Source: Epiperipatus broadwayi
Lineage: Eukaryota; Onychophora; Udeonychophora; Euonychophora; Peripatidae
Reading direction: 5' to 3'
Length of the DNA: 64,000 nucleotides
Assembly (NCBI GenBank): GCA_028023455.1
Contig: JAQFVV010012405.1
Span: forward strand, 8,723,291-8,787,290
Below, piece by piece: positions 1 to 11,601 of this stretch. Each line of letters opens with the position of its first letter. Position 1 is the stretch's first letter. The translations under genes and the position numbers were made by a program. The notes beneath the pieces were generated by a model. The model saw only the letters and a program-made list of their open reading frames with translations, was not told the DNA's origin and did not search any database.

Positions 1-17
1 AGCCGATAAAGGAATTA

Positions 18-506
18 TTGAGTAAGAATGATAAGAAAGAAGTAGATAAGGAAGTCCAGAAGGTGGTAGAGAAGGTTATGAATGAAGCAGAGAAAGTAGA
101 CTATGAGACAGTATTGATAGGAGATTCACTAATTAGAGAATGTGGAGATATAATTGCAAGGGAAAATAGAAACAGGTATGTAAGAGTATGTTTGCCTGGA
201 ACTAGAATTAGAGATGTTACAGATAAAGTAAAGAAGCAAGGGAGTAGAGATGTGTATGTTATGGTAGGGACTAATAATTTGTCAGAGCTATCAGAGAGAG
301 TAATGGATGAGTATGTAAAATTAATTAGGAATTTGAGTGAGATTAAAGGAAAAGTGGAAATAGTTGGATTATTACCAAGATTTGACAAAAGATATATGTT
401 AGATAGGGCATGTTCTATAAATGAGAGATTGAAAAAATTATGTGAGAGAAATGATGTTATGTTTGTAGATGTGTGGGATTTTTTGGGGGGAGAGGGAGCT
501 ATATAG
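18..506 (+). pseudogene. LINE-A N-terminal SGNH/GDSL hydrolase-like domain
   Basis: The 162-residue frame contains a block I-like motif (VLIGDSLIREC, about residues 32-42), a block III-like motif (VGTNNL, about residues 82-87) and the VGLLPR strand. The final block (DGLHL, the Asp-His pair) lies in the next frame, from about 510. The frame is lost in a T/G homopolymer near 480-491, consistent with an indel. Esterase-like SGNH domains are known in ORF1 proteins of some LINEs, where they are thought to act in RNA or membrane binding. The start is the first ATG seen; the true N-terminus may lie outside the window. Confidence 0.75.
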
Positions 507-1836
507 TAAAGATGGATTGCACTTAGAAAAACAAGGAAGTGAAGTTTTAGGGAGTCTGATTTATAAAGAAATAGTTTGGGAAACTTATAAAGGGGGGGGG
601 GTTTTAAATTGCAGTGTTATCAGAAAGAAGAATGGATGGGATGTAAGAAATAAACAAAGGGTAGCTGATTTAGATATAAATGTAGATGTGGAGAGGGAAT
701 GGGTCTGTAAAATTAATGGTAAGCAAGTTATTTATAAATGTAATGGAGAAGAAAGAGTCAAAAGAATTTATAAAAGAGTAGTTAGGAAAGAAGAAATTGT
801 TAAAATTGGGTATTTGAATATGCAAGGTGGTAGGAGACCAGAAAAGTGGCTGGAATTAAACAAAGCAATTAAAAATGAAGAGCTTGAGGTATTAGCAGTA
901 GTGGAAACACATCTAAGAGAAGAAGAACCTATTCTGGAAGACTTGGTATGGCAGGGTATAAATAGAAAAGAAAAAAGGGGTGGTGGTATAGGAGTTATGT
1001 CAAAAAAATATTTAAATACTGTTAAATGTCAAGAACATTTGTGGTTTGAGATAAGGTTAGGAAGACAAGAATGGATGGTGGCTATAGTGTATATAGCTAC
1101 TGGAGATAGTCAAACTATAATGGAGTGGAACAGTAGCATATATGAATGCCTAGTTAAGGATATACAGAGTTTCAAAGAAAAGGGGAAGAGAATAATGGTT
1201 ATAGGGGATATGAATGGGCATATTGAAGAAATTGATGATGTAGGTAATAAGAATGGACAGCTTTTGAAGAATTTTTGTCAGAGAGTGAATTTGAGCATTG
1301 GAAATTTATCAAATATTTATGAGGGACAATACACATGGTCTAGAAATAATATATTTCACACAATAGATTATGTATTAGTAGAGAAAGAGGGAATAAATAA
1401 AGTACAGAAAATTAAGGTGTTTGATAATGAAGAGAGAGTATGTAATAGTGATCATAATTTCTTTATAATAGAAATGGTTAGTAATGTGATGGAAAATAGA
1501 AATAAAAGTAGAAACGATAGTGAAAGATGTGGATGGAGAGTGAATGATAAGAGTAAGTTAGAAGAGTATAAAATAAAAGTTGAAGAAACCATGGAAGAGT
1601 TGGTTGGGGATGAGTATAAGGACTGGTGTGGTGCAATAGAGAAAGTGGCAAATAGGGTTTTAGGTGAGAATATTCAGAAGAATAAAAGTAATAAAAAAGT
1701 GAGAGTTAGTAAAAGTGTAAAAGAGAGGAAAAAAGCATGCAGAGAATATAAGTGTGCTATTAAGAACAAAGAAAGTGAAAAAGATGTTAATGTTAAATGG
1801 GAAAAGTACTTAGAAAAAAAAAGTTGGCTAAAATAG
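469..1836 (+). pseudogene. LINE-A SGNH end plus EEP (APE-type) endonuclease
   Basis: One 455-codon frame runs from the SGNH catalytic end (DGLHLEKQG, about residues 15-23) through a basic linker into an endonuclease/exonuclease/phosphatase domain. Endonuclease landmarks are IGYLNMQGG (about residue 112), VVETHLRE (Mg-binding Glu region), VIGDMNGH (Asp/Asn motif), TIDYVLV and the terminal SDHNFF (catalytic Asp-His). The enzyme would nick target DNA to prime reverse transcription. The first codons before DGLHL are probably out of frame with the real protein, because the upstream frame (18-506) reads the same DNA correctly. A poly-A run near 1815-1822 shifts the frame before the RT. Confidence 0.85.
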
Positions 1837-2420
1837 ATAATTATAGAGAGAGAATGAAATTGAATAGTAAATTGTTGGAGGATATTAATAAAAGTGGAAG
1901 AGATGGGAGTAAAAAATTTTGGAAATACATTAAAAGAAGGAATGTAGGGGAGAGAGAGATAGTATTACTAGATGATGAGGGAGTAGAGAGTAGCTCTAGA
2001 GAAGAATTAGAGATAATATTAAATAAGTATGTAATGGATATAGAAAAGATGTTAGATGTGAAGGACAGAGTGATAGCAAACATGAAAGCATATAGTAATG
2101 GGAATATTAGGTTTACAGAAAATGAACTGAATGAGGCAGGGAAGAAATTGAAAAGTGGAAAGGCAAGAGGTTTAGATGGATGGGCAGCAGAGATGGTAAT
2201 GAATTTAGGGCATAGGGCAAAAGTAAAATTATTATCGTGTTTTAATAAGATGGCACAGAAGAGAGATTTTCCAGATAGTTGGAGTAATACAAGAGTAAGG
2301 CTACTATTTAAAGGAAAGGGTAAGGATCATAGAAAGTTAAACAATTATAGACTTATAGTGGTAACATCAGTTTTATATAAAGTTTTCTCATATATGGTTG
2401 CTGTAAGTATCACAAAATAG
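1797..2420 (+). pseudogene. LINE-A reverse transcriptase, N-terminal part
   Basis: A 207-codon frame holds a basic linker and the first RT blocks: KSGKARGLDGW (about residue 118), the fingers region and a block resembling NYRPI..TSVLYK, seen here as NNYRLIVVTSVLYK. It stops at a TAG before MEKNNIVEEMQGGF, where the related copy at 28.5 kb continues the reading. The overlap with the preceding frame reflects the poly-A frameshift. It is part of the same pol protein as the endonuclease upstream. Confidence 0.85.
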
Positions 2421-3180
2421 ATGGAAAAAAATAATATAGTGGAAGAAATGCAAGGAGGTTTTTGATTGGATAGGCATATAAGAGATAGTTTATTTGTAGT
2501 TACACAACTTATGGATATGAGTAGGTAGGTATACAGATAGACAGTTATATATGTTTTTTATAGATATGGATAAGGTGTATGATAGAGAAAATAGAATTTG
2601 ACTATGGGTAAGTTTAGTAAATTTGGAAATGGATGGAGCTTTAGTGGATATTATTAAGAAATTATATGAAAATAATTACTATATGTATCAATTAGGGAAT
2701 ATAGAATCAGTTAAAGTTAAAAATGGGGTGGGACTAAGGCAAGGATGCCCTATAACACCTATTTTGTTTTTGTTGTATTTGAGAGAAATGGAGAGAGCAA
2801 TAGAAAGATTAGGAAGAGGGATAGAGATACCATTAATAGGTGGCAAGGGAGTATATACATTATCAGGGTCTTTTATTTGCAGATGATGTCTTTTTGTGTG
2901 CAGAAAGAAGGGAAGATATGGAAGTTATGCTGAGGACATGCACAAGGGTGGGTAAAGAGATGGGGATTAAGTTTAGTGAAGAAAAATCAAAAGTAATGAT
3001 GATTAATACTGGGGAAAGAGAAGACAAAGAATTTTTATTGGGGGATATAAAGTTAAGTGTGGTGAATAGATATAACTATTTGGGAATCGTCTTAAGTAAT
3101 CAGAGAAATTGCTTGGATGAATGGGAGAAAAAATTGATAAATGAAGCAAAGAAAAAAAAGGGAGAAAGAAATTAACAGTG
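2421..3180 (+). pseudogene. LINE-A reverse transcriptase palm, FADD active site
   Basis: Spread over several frames. About 2557-2600 encodes FFIDMDKVYDR, the motif A Asp. Positions 2623-2886 hold LRQGCPITPILF (motif B). Frame 2840-3175 carries LLFADDVFLC (motif C) and the following KSKVM and YNYLGI blocks. Compared with the copy at 28.9 kb, this copy has an extra G just before the FADD block, which explains the frame change. There are in-frame stops between 2466 and 2620, so the element cannot encode active RT. Confidence 0.85.
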
Positions 3181-4103
3181 TTTTCATATAATAAATATGA
3201 TGTAGCTAGAATTGTATGGAAGGGAGTGGCAGTAGCAGGGTTAACATATGGTAATGATGCAGTGTGTGTTAGTAAAGGGGTATTAGATTACTTGGAAAAA
3301 GTATAAAGAGAAGTAGGAAGACATGCATTAGATGCAGATGTGTGGACAGCAAAGGAGGCAATTCAAGGAGAAATGGGATGGTCAAGTTTTTATATGAGGG
3401 ATGCAAAAAGCAAAATGAAAATGTTTGGTAGATTGCAGTTTATGGATAATAAAAGAATAGCCAAAATAGTATTTAATTGGGTTATGAATAAAGGGCAGGT
3501 AACAAGATGGGTGAGAAAGGTAATGTGGTATGCAGAAGATTTGGATAAAGAATATATATCAGTATACTTGTACAAAAGGGGGATGATTGGGTTAGGAGAA
3601 TTGTTGAGTATTATAGTGGTAAGGAATGGGATAAAAGAATAGATGCATTAATAAAGAATAGGGAGTTGGAGAGATGGAGAACTAGTATGGAGAGTAAAAA
3701 GAGTTTAAATATATATAGAAGTAAATGGAATATTGGGTGTGAGTTAATTTATGATAATAGCAAGGAAAGTAGTTTACTGTTTAAGGCTGGAACAGGATCT
3801 TTAGCAACAGGGGATTACACACATTAATGGAAATACATGGTGGATTTAGTCTGCAAGTTGTGTAAGGAAGGCATAGAAAATATTAGGCATCTGTTAATTG
3901 AATGTAAATGCCTGAAAGCAGAAAGGATAGAAATAATTAAGTTGTGGAAGAATAAATATAAGAAAAGTGATTATACAAATAGTGGGTTATTGATTTTTAT
4001 ACTGGGTTTGGGAAAAGATAAGGGGGATTTAGATATAAAGGCCATTGAATTGACAAAGGTTATATTGTGGAAGTGGGATGGAGCAGGATATGGGAAAACT
4101 TAG
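3181..4103 (+). pseudogene. LINE-A C-terminal region with CCHC-type zinc knuckle
   Basis: Frame 3340-3642 (100 codons) and frame 3837-4103 (88 codons) hold the region C-terminal to the RT. The second includes C-x2-C-x8-H-x4-C (CKLCKEGIENIRHLLIEC), typical of the C-terminal nucleic-acid-binding finger of many LINEs. The protein ends at GAGYGKT just before the 3' UTR. Frameshifts separate the two pieces. The same end is recognisable in the truncated copies at 27.9-30.2 kb. Confidence 0.75.
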
Positions 4104-4210
4104 GATGGGAAATGGAAAGTAAAGTGGCTAACAGGTTTCTCTGGGTATAGTTGCTAAGAGATTCCTGACTCCGTATAAGGAAAAGTTATAGTGCATCACA
4201 TCACAAGATA

Positions 4211-4583
4211 GTTTAAATTCAAATTAGTGACAGTTGAAAAAGCTGAGTAATAAGGAGAAGATGGATACTGGGATTAGTTATGTAATAATATAATAAAATA
4301 AAAATTGTTTATAATAATTTACAATGGTTAACAAGTTTAAAGATAATAATTTTAAAATTTAAATTTTATCTAGTAATATTTAGATTGATAATAAAAAATT
4401 AATTAATAAATAATATAAGATTATAAGTTTCATAGGTTGATTATATTTTGCAGGTTTTATATATACGATAATATTAATTGATGTAAAATAATTAATAAAT
4501 ATTAATTAAGGAGCTACTGATTTGATTTATGTAATAATAATAATTAATAATATAGGTGGGGAATAATTTAGTGTATGTATATA
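4211..4583. other. AT-rich spacer
   Basis: No gene or repeat recognised; simple A/T-rich sequence between the LINE-A tail and the LTR-like repeat. Confidence 0.5.
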
Positions 4584-5190
4584 TGTTAAGATATATATTG
4601 TACTATTAATTTTTAGTAAGTGTGATTGGCTTTCTACCATTCTACATGAAAGAAGATTGCTGAGACAAACGAATATTTTATAAAATATTATAATAATATA
4701 TCAAAAAAATGTAGATTTTTTTATTTATTTAATAAACAAGATTTATTATTTTATTGTAATTATCTTGATAATCAGAGAAAAAGAAAATATACATGTAGAT
4801 TTTTTTTTAAGATAAAAAAAATGTAATTAACTGTAATTAGTGAGGAAGGCAGGTATGATATTTCATATTTCTCTAATTAAATATGGCTGAATGGAGTGTC
4901 CAATAACCAATATCAACTTAGTAAATGAAAAGAAAAAAAAAGTAGAGATTGTATATAATTAAACATTTCTTAAATTTTATAAAGTATTCATTTGTTTTGG
5001 TTGATGAAATTATGTTAGTCTTCAAATAAAAATGAATGCTATATTAAAGATAATATAAAAACATGTACTGTTGGTAAGTTATGATTAATATTGTAAATGA
5101 ATTATGATAAAAGTAAGCTTTGCAGGGGGGGGGGTTAAATTCTTTAAAAAAGTGCGAATAGGTACGTGCATGATGGAATCAGACCAGTGG

Positions 5191-5198
5191 TATAAAAA
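5191..5198 (+). promoter_or_regulatory. TATA box in left LTR
   Basis: TATAAAAA with conserved flanks, matching TATAAAAA at 9481-9488 in the right repeat. It is the likely Pol II promoter of the LTR element; a start site about 30 bp downstream is inference. Confidence 0.5.
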
Positions 5199-5946
5199 GA
5201 TGACCCTGAGAACCTTGATTCATTCCTTCTTTGCTTTGTTAATATTGTTCATGAATTCTGCAAATTAGAGGGCTGTATTCTTCATTGAGTGGTATATCGC
5301 AGAGACAGATTCAGAAATAATGTTTCACTGTGTGTTTGTTTTTATCTACTGCGATAATTCAAACCAGATGCAGTTGCTGATGCCTACTTCCTAACCTAAA
5401 GTTGAGAGGATGCCTTGATTCAAAATATTATGCTCACATAATACCAGGACCTAGCAAGCTAATAAGAAAGCAACACTTCATCCAGACCTAAGGCATCCCA
5501 TAGTTAGTAGAAATAAGTGCATGGCCATGGTATACACCTATTATATCAGTAATTTAACCCATTCAAAGAAATAATGGGTAAGATTAATGAGAACTCTATA
5601 TCTAACATTAATTAATTAATCTGAATTAATAATATAAACTTTTAATGAACTAATGACATAGATGAACTAAACTTTGTTATTGTTAACAGAATATCTAATT
5701 AAATTTATAATTAAGAATATGTGTTCTACATATCTGTTCTATGTAATGTATTTATATGTTAACGTTTAATAATATTCAATAGAGTAGAATTAATAAACAA
5801 TTTTGTATTTATAGTATATACTTACTTGTTTATTAAATGTATGTGGTAATTTAAATTCAACAATCTTCATTATTTAGATTATTCATGTATGAATGCTAAT
5901 ACATTTAACTAATTTGTTAAACCTCCATAAATAGAAACCAGATAAC

Positions 5947-6098
5947 AAAAACTTGTAATAAACCACTAAACATCACATGATCACCATCTCTTATGCTAGC
6001 ACATAACTGCACAAGCCTTCTGGCATCCATTGATTACTCTGGTTGGCACAGGGTGGCACTACTGTAGGGAGAGTTTTGCCTGTTTAAAAACTTGTAAT
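5947..6098. mobile_element. FB1 foldback derivative with 13-bp target-site duplication
   Basis: The insert at 5960-6085 is flanked by perfect 13-bp direct repeats (aaaaacttgtaat at 5947-5959 and 6086-6098). The empty site is visible in the paralogous LTR at about 10250, which has one copy of this target. The insert starts aaaccactaaacatcacatg and ends gagagttttgcctgttt, the termini of the full FB1 element at 42546-43085. It keeps the block around 'attgattactctg' but lacks the central arms and the ribozyme. Confidence 0.85.
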
Positions 6099-6403
6099 TA
6101 CAGAGGAGAGATGTTCCATCTTTATTAATTAAACTTGTGATGGGGTGTTCAGCTAATATGGTCCACTGAACACTGGCACCTGAAACAAATGAATAAAAGT
6201 TGTCTCAAGTTATAGTTTTTTTTTATATAATGTCATATATGATTTGGTGTTAGGTTGATCAAAAGGAGGGAGCAATTTGGTCATATCACAAATGTTAATC
6301 TGTTATATTTGTATGTATAGTATAAATGATTCAACTCCCCTTTAGTAACCAGGTTTTATATAAATATAAAAAAATAACATGAAAAGGCTACAACCTGGTA
6401 TAA

Positions 6404-6421
6404 TGGCACCCAATATGGGGT
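6404..6421 (+). promoter_or_regulatory. Primer-binding site, tRNA-Lys type
   Basis: tggcacccaatatggggt resembles the site complementary to the 3' end of lysine tRNA (TGGCGCCCAACGTGGGGC), with nearly all differences at CpG positions. It lies at the exact point where homology between the two long repeats ends, as expected for minus-strand priming next to a left LTR. Confidence 0.55.
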
Positions 6422-6979
6422 TTCAACTTGGTATAATGGCCCAAAGTGAGGCTATGAAAATAAAACTCATAACATGAAATAAGTCATAATAGTTTTTTTT
6501 TTAAAAAAAAGACAGGGATTTTTTTTTTATTTGTCAATTTTAAGAATGTTTATTCAGTTGATATGTTTTAGCAGGGGATTGAAGTAGGCAAATGGATGGT
6601 AAAATTAAGAATCAAACAGCAAATGTGACAGCAGGAGAAGGGGGATCAGCAAGTGTAATATTAATTGAAATAATAAACAGTTTTAAATAGAGCTAGTAAA
6701 TTAATTTAAAGAAAAAAAAAAGGAATTGTTTTGACTTTTAGCAGAAAGTAAAAACAATATAATATATCTATGAGTTATTACCAGAAAATAAAATCAATTT
6801 ATTGGCAGAAAATAGAATAAAATAGTATACATGTATATGAGATTAAGAAAAGGCAGGACAATTTGAGACAGGATGTCAGAAGACAGTGATAGAGAAACGA
6901 GAGGTTACTGTGCCAGTATATGTCAGTAGACAGTGATAGAGAGACAAAAGAGGTTACTGTGCCAGTAATACTTGAAATG

Positions 6980-7770
6980 CTTAGTAGTTAATGAAGCAAT
7001 TCAGGGCTGAAATGAAAGTAATAAAAGAGAATCTAAAGGCCTTCAAAGAGAAAATGTTAAAGAGGTTCGATGAAATAATCAAAAGTGTAGATGGTTAGAG
7101 TAAGTAATTTGAATGCAAAAGATGAATCTGAGGGTGACATAAATATAGATGAATGTATTAGAGTTGAAATTGAAGAAAATCTAAGCATACCAAACATTAA
7201 GAGGTAGATATAAGTAATACAAAATCTCATATAAAAGAAAAAACAAAAAACTTAGAATAGGTGAAATACTGTTCAAACAAAAAATAATTAGCTTAAATAA
7301 TAAGGTGTACAATCCGTAGGTAAAAGAAATATCAGATGAAATGTTTAAAGCTAAAACTATTCTAGAAAGTGAAATAAGTATTAGAAACCAATACAAAAAA
7401 AATAAGTATGGTAAAGATTGTAATAATATTAAAAAGAAGTAAAATAAATACAGAAGAAAAAACAAACTTCATAAAGGTTTTCCAACAGAGAATGAATATA
7501 TATTGGTTTCTTAAAACCAGCACAACCTGCAAGATCAAAGTTACAAGTAATTACAATTTATGATAGAGAAAAAACAGTCAAAGCACTGTTCTACAATTCA
7601 AAGGAGAGAATAGAGCAGAGTCCTTATAAATTTAAGTCTGGATGATAACAAAATGGACTTTGTTGAAGATTCAACAAAGCCCTAAGATTCGGATGATCTG
7701 TATCCTGAAGACCACAAATCTGTTCAACAGGAAAAGACAAATGATAAATGAATTGAACAAATTTATTAAA
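6980..7770 (+). pseudogene. Decayed retroelement ORF1-like protein (coiled coil + RRM-like)
   Basis: Broken frames on the plus strand. First comes a coiled-coil-like stretch (MKQFRAEMKVIKENLKAFKE, from about 6990). Later, near 7500-7640, the frame reads KPAQPARSKLQVITIYDREK and continues to KERIEQSPYKF, and near 7695-7750 it reads DDLYPEDHKSVQQEKTNDK. This order resembles LINE ORF1 proteins, where a coiled coil is followed by an RRM-like domain and a C-terminal segment with a 'P-E-D' motif. Many stops interrupt it. It may be a LINE fragment inserted in the LTR element rather than its gag. Confidence 0.4.
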
Positions 7771-8241
7771 AAGAAATTTTTTTTTTTGTTATTAGTGACT
7801 GAGATATGGGTTATGCTTCAGTGATAATGATGGATGTGGTATGGTTATTGGTGTTATTACGTACAGTCATACTACATGGGGGAGTTTAATATCTCTGTGC
7901 TGCTCATAACCAGTTGTAGGTGTTCATTCATTTCCAGAGTAGCCTGTAAGTCTCAAGAAAGGTATTATAAAACATTGATGGCGAGTACAGTGAGCCAGGA
8001 ATCGTGAGCCTATAAGACTCGTGAGAATCAAATGAGCAAGGCTCCAATGTGATTGAACAAGCCTGGTTTTCCTCAATTCCTTCTGGGTTATTGTGCATTA
8101 TAGTGTGCAAAATGTGATCGCTCTCCCCTTTGTTTATGTTTCATAGTATACCGATGACTTACAAGTAACTATCTCAACCATCACTGTTTTGGAGCCAGCA
8201 TTAGTAAATTATGACTTTAATAGAATTATATAGAATGGTCT

Positions 8242-8550
8242 CAGCTAGTAAGTCCATTAAATATGGCAAGTATAACATAATAGTCTATATAAGAGATATA
8301 AATTATTGCAGCTAGTAAGTCCATCAAAGATGTCCAACTTAGCATAACAGTTTTATATGAGATATAAATTATCATAGCTAATAAATCCATTAAATATGGT
8401 GAGCTTAGTGCAACAGTTTTATATAAAAGATATAAATTATTTGCTAGAAAGTCTATTAAATGTGGCCAGCATAAAGTAACAGTTTTACATAAAAGATATA
8501 AATTATCACCACTAGTAATTCATGAAACATGGTCAGCATAACTTAACAAT
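8242..8550. repeat. 67-bp tandem repeat array, ~4.6 units
   Basis: Units start with gctagtaagtcc or variants at about 8242, 8309, 8376, 8443 and 8511, a regular 67-bp period. Each includes a conserved tail like 'agatataaattat'. It lies just upstream of the right long repeat. Confidence 0.8.
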
Positions 8551-8646
8551 TAGAAATAAAAGAATTTATTTTGAAAGTTTTTTTTTAATGATAAATTCAG
8601 AATAAAATCAACTAAGGTTATCGCGATTTTGATTTCCCCCCCTCAG

Positions 8647-10600
8647 TTGCGAAGGTATTAAACCAATAATTTTTGGTACAACATGTGTTAGGCGTTCTAT
8701 CATGAAAGAAGATTGCTGAGAGAAAAGTATATTTAATAAAATATCGTAAATAGAAATTATCATAATATCATAATAATATATAAAAAAATGTTTTTATTTG
8801 ATAAACAAGATTTATTATTTTATTGTAACTACCCTGATAATCAAAGAAAAAGAAAATGGTCAGGTAGATTTTTTTTAAGATGAAAAAAATGTAATTAATT
8901 GTAGTTAGAGAGGAAGGGAGAAAATATGGCCGATCAGAATGTCGATTGCCAATATAAACTTAGTAAATGAAAAGGGGAAAAATAGAGATTCCATATAATT
9001 AAACATTTTTTAAAGTGTTCATTCCATTTTGGTTGATGAAATTATGTTAGTCCACAAACAAAAATGAATGCTATACTAAAGATAATATAAAATCATGTAT
9101 TAAATCATTAAACATCACATGATCACCATTCTTTATGCTTATACAAAACTGTTACATAGAGGCAAAACTCTCTATACAGTAGCACCATTCCGTTGTTTAC
9201 TCTGGCTTGCATTGACGCTACTATATGGAGAGTGTTGTCTTTGTATAAAACCATGTATTGTAGATAAGTTATGATTAATGTTGTAGAGGTTCCTACTATC
9301 ACATTTTACACGCATATTTTCGAGGTTACAGCCTCAGTAAATATTACTTACATAATCAATGTGCGTTTAATAAATTTATAAATTAATTATAATAAAAATA
9401 AGCTTTGTGGGAGAATTAAATTCTTCAAGAGATAAAGAAAAGTGTGAATAGATACTTTCATGATGGAATCAGACCAATGGTATAAAAAGGTGACCCTGAG
9501 AACTTTGATTCATTCCTTCTTTGCTTCATTAATATTGTTCGTGAATTCTGCAAATTAGAGTGCTGTATTCTTCATTGAGCAGTATATCACAGAGACAGAT
9601 CCAGAAATAATGTTTACTGTGTGTTTGTTTTTACCTGTAGGGATAATTCAAACCAGATGCACCACTGAGCAGATGCAATTGCCAATGCCTTCTTACTAGC
9701 CTAAAGTTGAGAGGATGCCTTGGTTCAAAACATCATGCCTACATAATACCAGGATCATAGCAAGCTAATAAGAAAACAGTACTTCAAATAGACCTAATGG
9801 TTCCTATAGTTAGTAGAAATAAGAAACATATGGTCATGAAATACAACTGTTATATTGATAATTAAACCTATTTAAAGAAATAATAGGTAAGATTAATGAG
9901 AGCTCTATACCTAATTTTAATGCTTATCTGAACTAATAATATAAACTTTTAACGAACTAATAAGATAGATGAACTAAACTTTATTATTGCTAACAGAATA
10001 CTTAATTAAATTTGTAATTAAGAATGTGTTATATATATATCTTTTGCATGTAATGTTGTATCTATATGTTAATGTTTAATAATATTCAATTGGGTAGTAT
10101 TAATATCTAATTTTATATTTATAGTATGTATTTATTTATTAAATCTGTGTGGTAGTTTAAATTCAGCAATCTTCATTATTTAGATTCCACCATGTATCAA
10201 TGCTAATACATGTAACTAATTTGTTAAATCGCTGTAAATAGGAACCAGATAACAAAAACTTGTAATTATGAAGGAGAGATGTTTCATCTTTATTAATTAA
10301 ACTTGTGATGGCTTGTTCAGCTAATATGGTCCACTGAACACTGATGCCTGAAACAGATAAAGCTGTCATAAGTTTATATCATATCATATAATATGACTTG
10401 GGATTGACCGGGAAATATAATTGTGTGTTTCCTAATATTTATTTTTTAAATTGAAAAAGAGAGATTGATTTGGCCATATCACAAACGTTAATCTGTTATA
10501 CTGCTATGTATAGTATAAATGATTCAAAACCGTTTATTAACCAGGATCTATATAAATATAAAAAACAATAACAGATGAAAAAACTATGACCTAGTATAAT
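8647..10600 (+). repeat. Right long terminal repeat (probable)
   Basis: Diverged direct repeat of 4584-6403 with the same order of blocks, including the TATAAAAA box at 9481-9488. It is longer because of a foldback derivative inserted at 9102-9246 and a further ~90-bp insertion at about 9285-9375. Homology ends at ..tataat (10600), the same point where the left copy meets the primer-binding site. Confidence 0.6.
9089..9259. mobile_element. FB1 foldback derivative with 13-bp target-site duplication
   Basis: The insert at 9102-9246 is flanked by aaaatcatgtatt (9089-9101) and aaaaccatgtatt (9247-9259), 12 of 13 identical. The left LTR has the uninterrupted target near 5062. It starts with the catcacatgatcacc block typical of FB1 and ends with ggagagtgttgtc. 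Internally 'aaaactctctatacagtagc' and 'gctactatatggagagt' form an inverted repeat. Confidence 0.85.
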
Positions 10601-10609
10601 ATGTATATA

Positions 10610-11600
10610 GATTTGGTATAGGTATATTGAAGATGGTTTTATTTATGTATTATATATCACAGGAATAATATGTGTAAGTTTAGGATAAGTGAAGGATATA
10701 CATATATATTTGGTATGTATGATATAGATAGATAATGATATATGCAAAAAGTGAGTCATTTACAAGTAGATATAATATATATTTATGTGATTGCATATTG
10801 CTGGGTAATCGAAACTGCAGATGGATTAATTAATTTAATAAAATAAGCATTGAAAAAGTAAAAAGAAAAAGAGGATTGTTTGATTTTTTAAATATTAATT
10901 TTATGAGCTGATGAAATTTCGTATCACTATCTATATTAAATTTGACTAAATATATATTGGCTTATATCATCATCCATCTGTCTCAAATGAATGAAAATTG
11001 AACCACTTCCAATTGCTTCCTGCATTCTTATGAGGATTGTGAGTATGGACATTGACTCTGATTTTCATATAAATTGGTTTCAGATAATATTCATAAGGTA
11101 GAATCCTAAATATTCATTTTAATATCATTGTGAATTTCTAATTCATTATAAATATGTAATAGTATAATTCATATTGTGTCAATTAATGTCAAATAATTTT
11201 AGGTGCTAGACAAATCTTTTAGTGTCGTGTATATTAAATTTAACTAAATACGCCATCTTATGCAATAATGCTAGAAGCTGTGGAAATCTCTTAGGACCAT
11301 CTGTATTAAATTTCAATATCTTGTTTTAAGTTATCACCCGGCCGATGTCTATGTAACCATTTTTTATTCATTCCCAAGCTCTTATTAGTATGGAAGTTAT
11401 GGACAATGACATTTGCAAGATTCAACATCAATTTCATAGAGATGATTTTCTGATTTAAAGCCTAAAGTAATATTCACAAGTTCTAATCTCAAAAGGTATT
11501 AAAATGAATAATTCAATTTTGTGTCTTGTGAATATTATATTATTTAAGATAAATTTATGTTGGACTATAAAAACACCTCCATGAATTTATTGTTGAGTCT
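10610..11600. repeat. AT-rich DNA with a diverged ~350-bp tandem duplication
   Basis: Segments at about 10908-11190 and 11270-11560 share ordered short matches (…tgtattaaattt, …tattcattcc…, tatggacattgac/tatggacaatgac). They look like an old tandem duplication. Nothing coding is recognised. Confidence 0.4.
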
Positions 11601-11601
11601 A

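Larger units (their letters stand above)
1..4210 (+). mobile_element. LINE-A: non-LTR retrotransposon with SGNH, EEP endonuclease and RT domains, decayed
   Basis: Sense-strand relic of an autonomous LINE. In order it shows an SGNH/GDSL-like domain, an APE-type endonuclease, a reverse transcriptase with the FADD active site, and a CCHC-type zinc knuckle, then a short 3' UTR ending in a CATCAC-type repeat near 4190-4205. The 5' end is cut by the window edge. The same family recurs at 27850-30215 and, inverted, at 52125-52245, which fixes the 3' end. The coding strand is strongly purine-rich. Several frameshifts and stops make it non-functional. Clade is unresolved; a CR1/Jockey/I-like affinity is possible. 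Confidence 0.9.
4584..6403 (+). repeat. Left long terminal repeat (probable) of an LTR retrotransposon relic
   Basis: A ~1.8 kb segment repeated, diverged, in the same orientation at about 8647-10600. It begins TGTTAAG and carries a TATAAAAA box at 5191-5198 inside a well conserved block, as expected for a U3/R promoter. Homology with the second copy stops exactly where a primer-binding site begins (6404). A 126-bp foldback derivative (5960-6085) is inserted here and is absent from the other repeat. The left boundary is approximate: identity fades upstream of 4640. The 9 bases before 4584 (atgtatata) also follow the right repeat at 10601-10609, but this is low-complexity sequence. Confidence 0.6.
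6404..8646 (+). mobile_element. Internal region of the LTR-element relic
   Basis: About 2.2 kb between the two long repeats. It holds a PBS, a 48-bp direct duplication (about 6869-6966), an A-rich sense strand with a decayed ORF1-like region, and a 67-bp tandem array at its 3' side. No protease, RT, RNase H or integrase was seen, so it is either a large non-autonomous element or an autonomous one with its pol deleted or replaced by another insertion. A clear polypurine tract before the right repeat was not found, which weakens the LTR reading. Confidence 0.5.

Noticed and set aside
10908-10930. CTGATGA at about 10918 as a hammerhead
   Set aside because: No stem II hairpin followed by GAAA in the right position.
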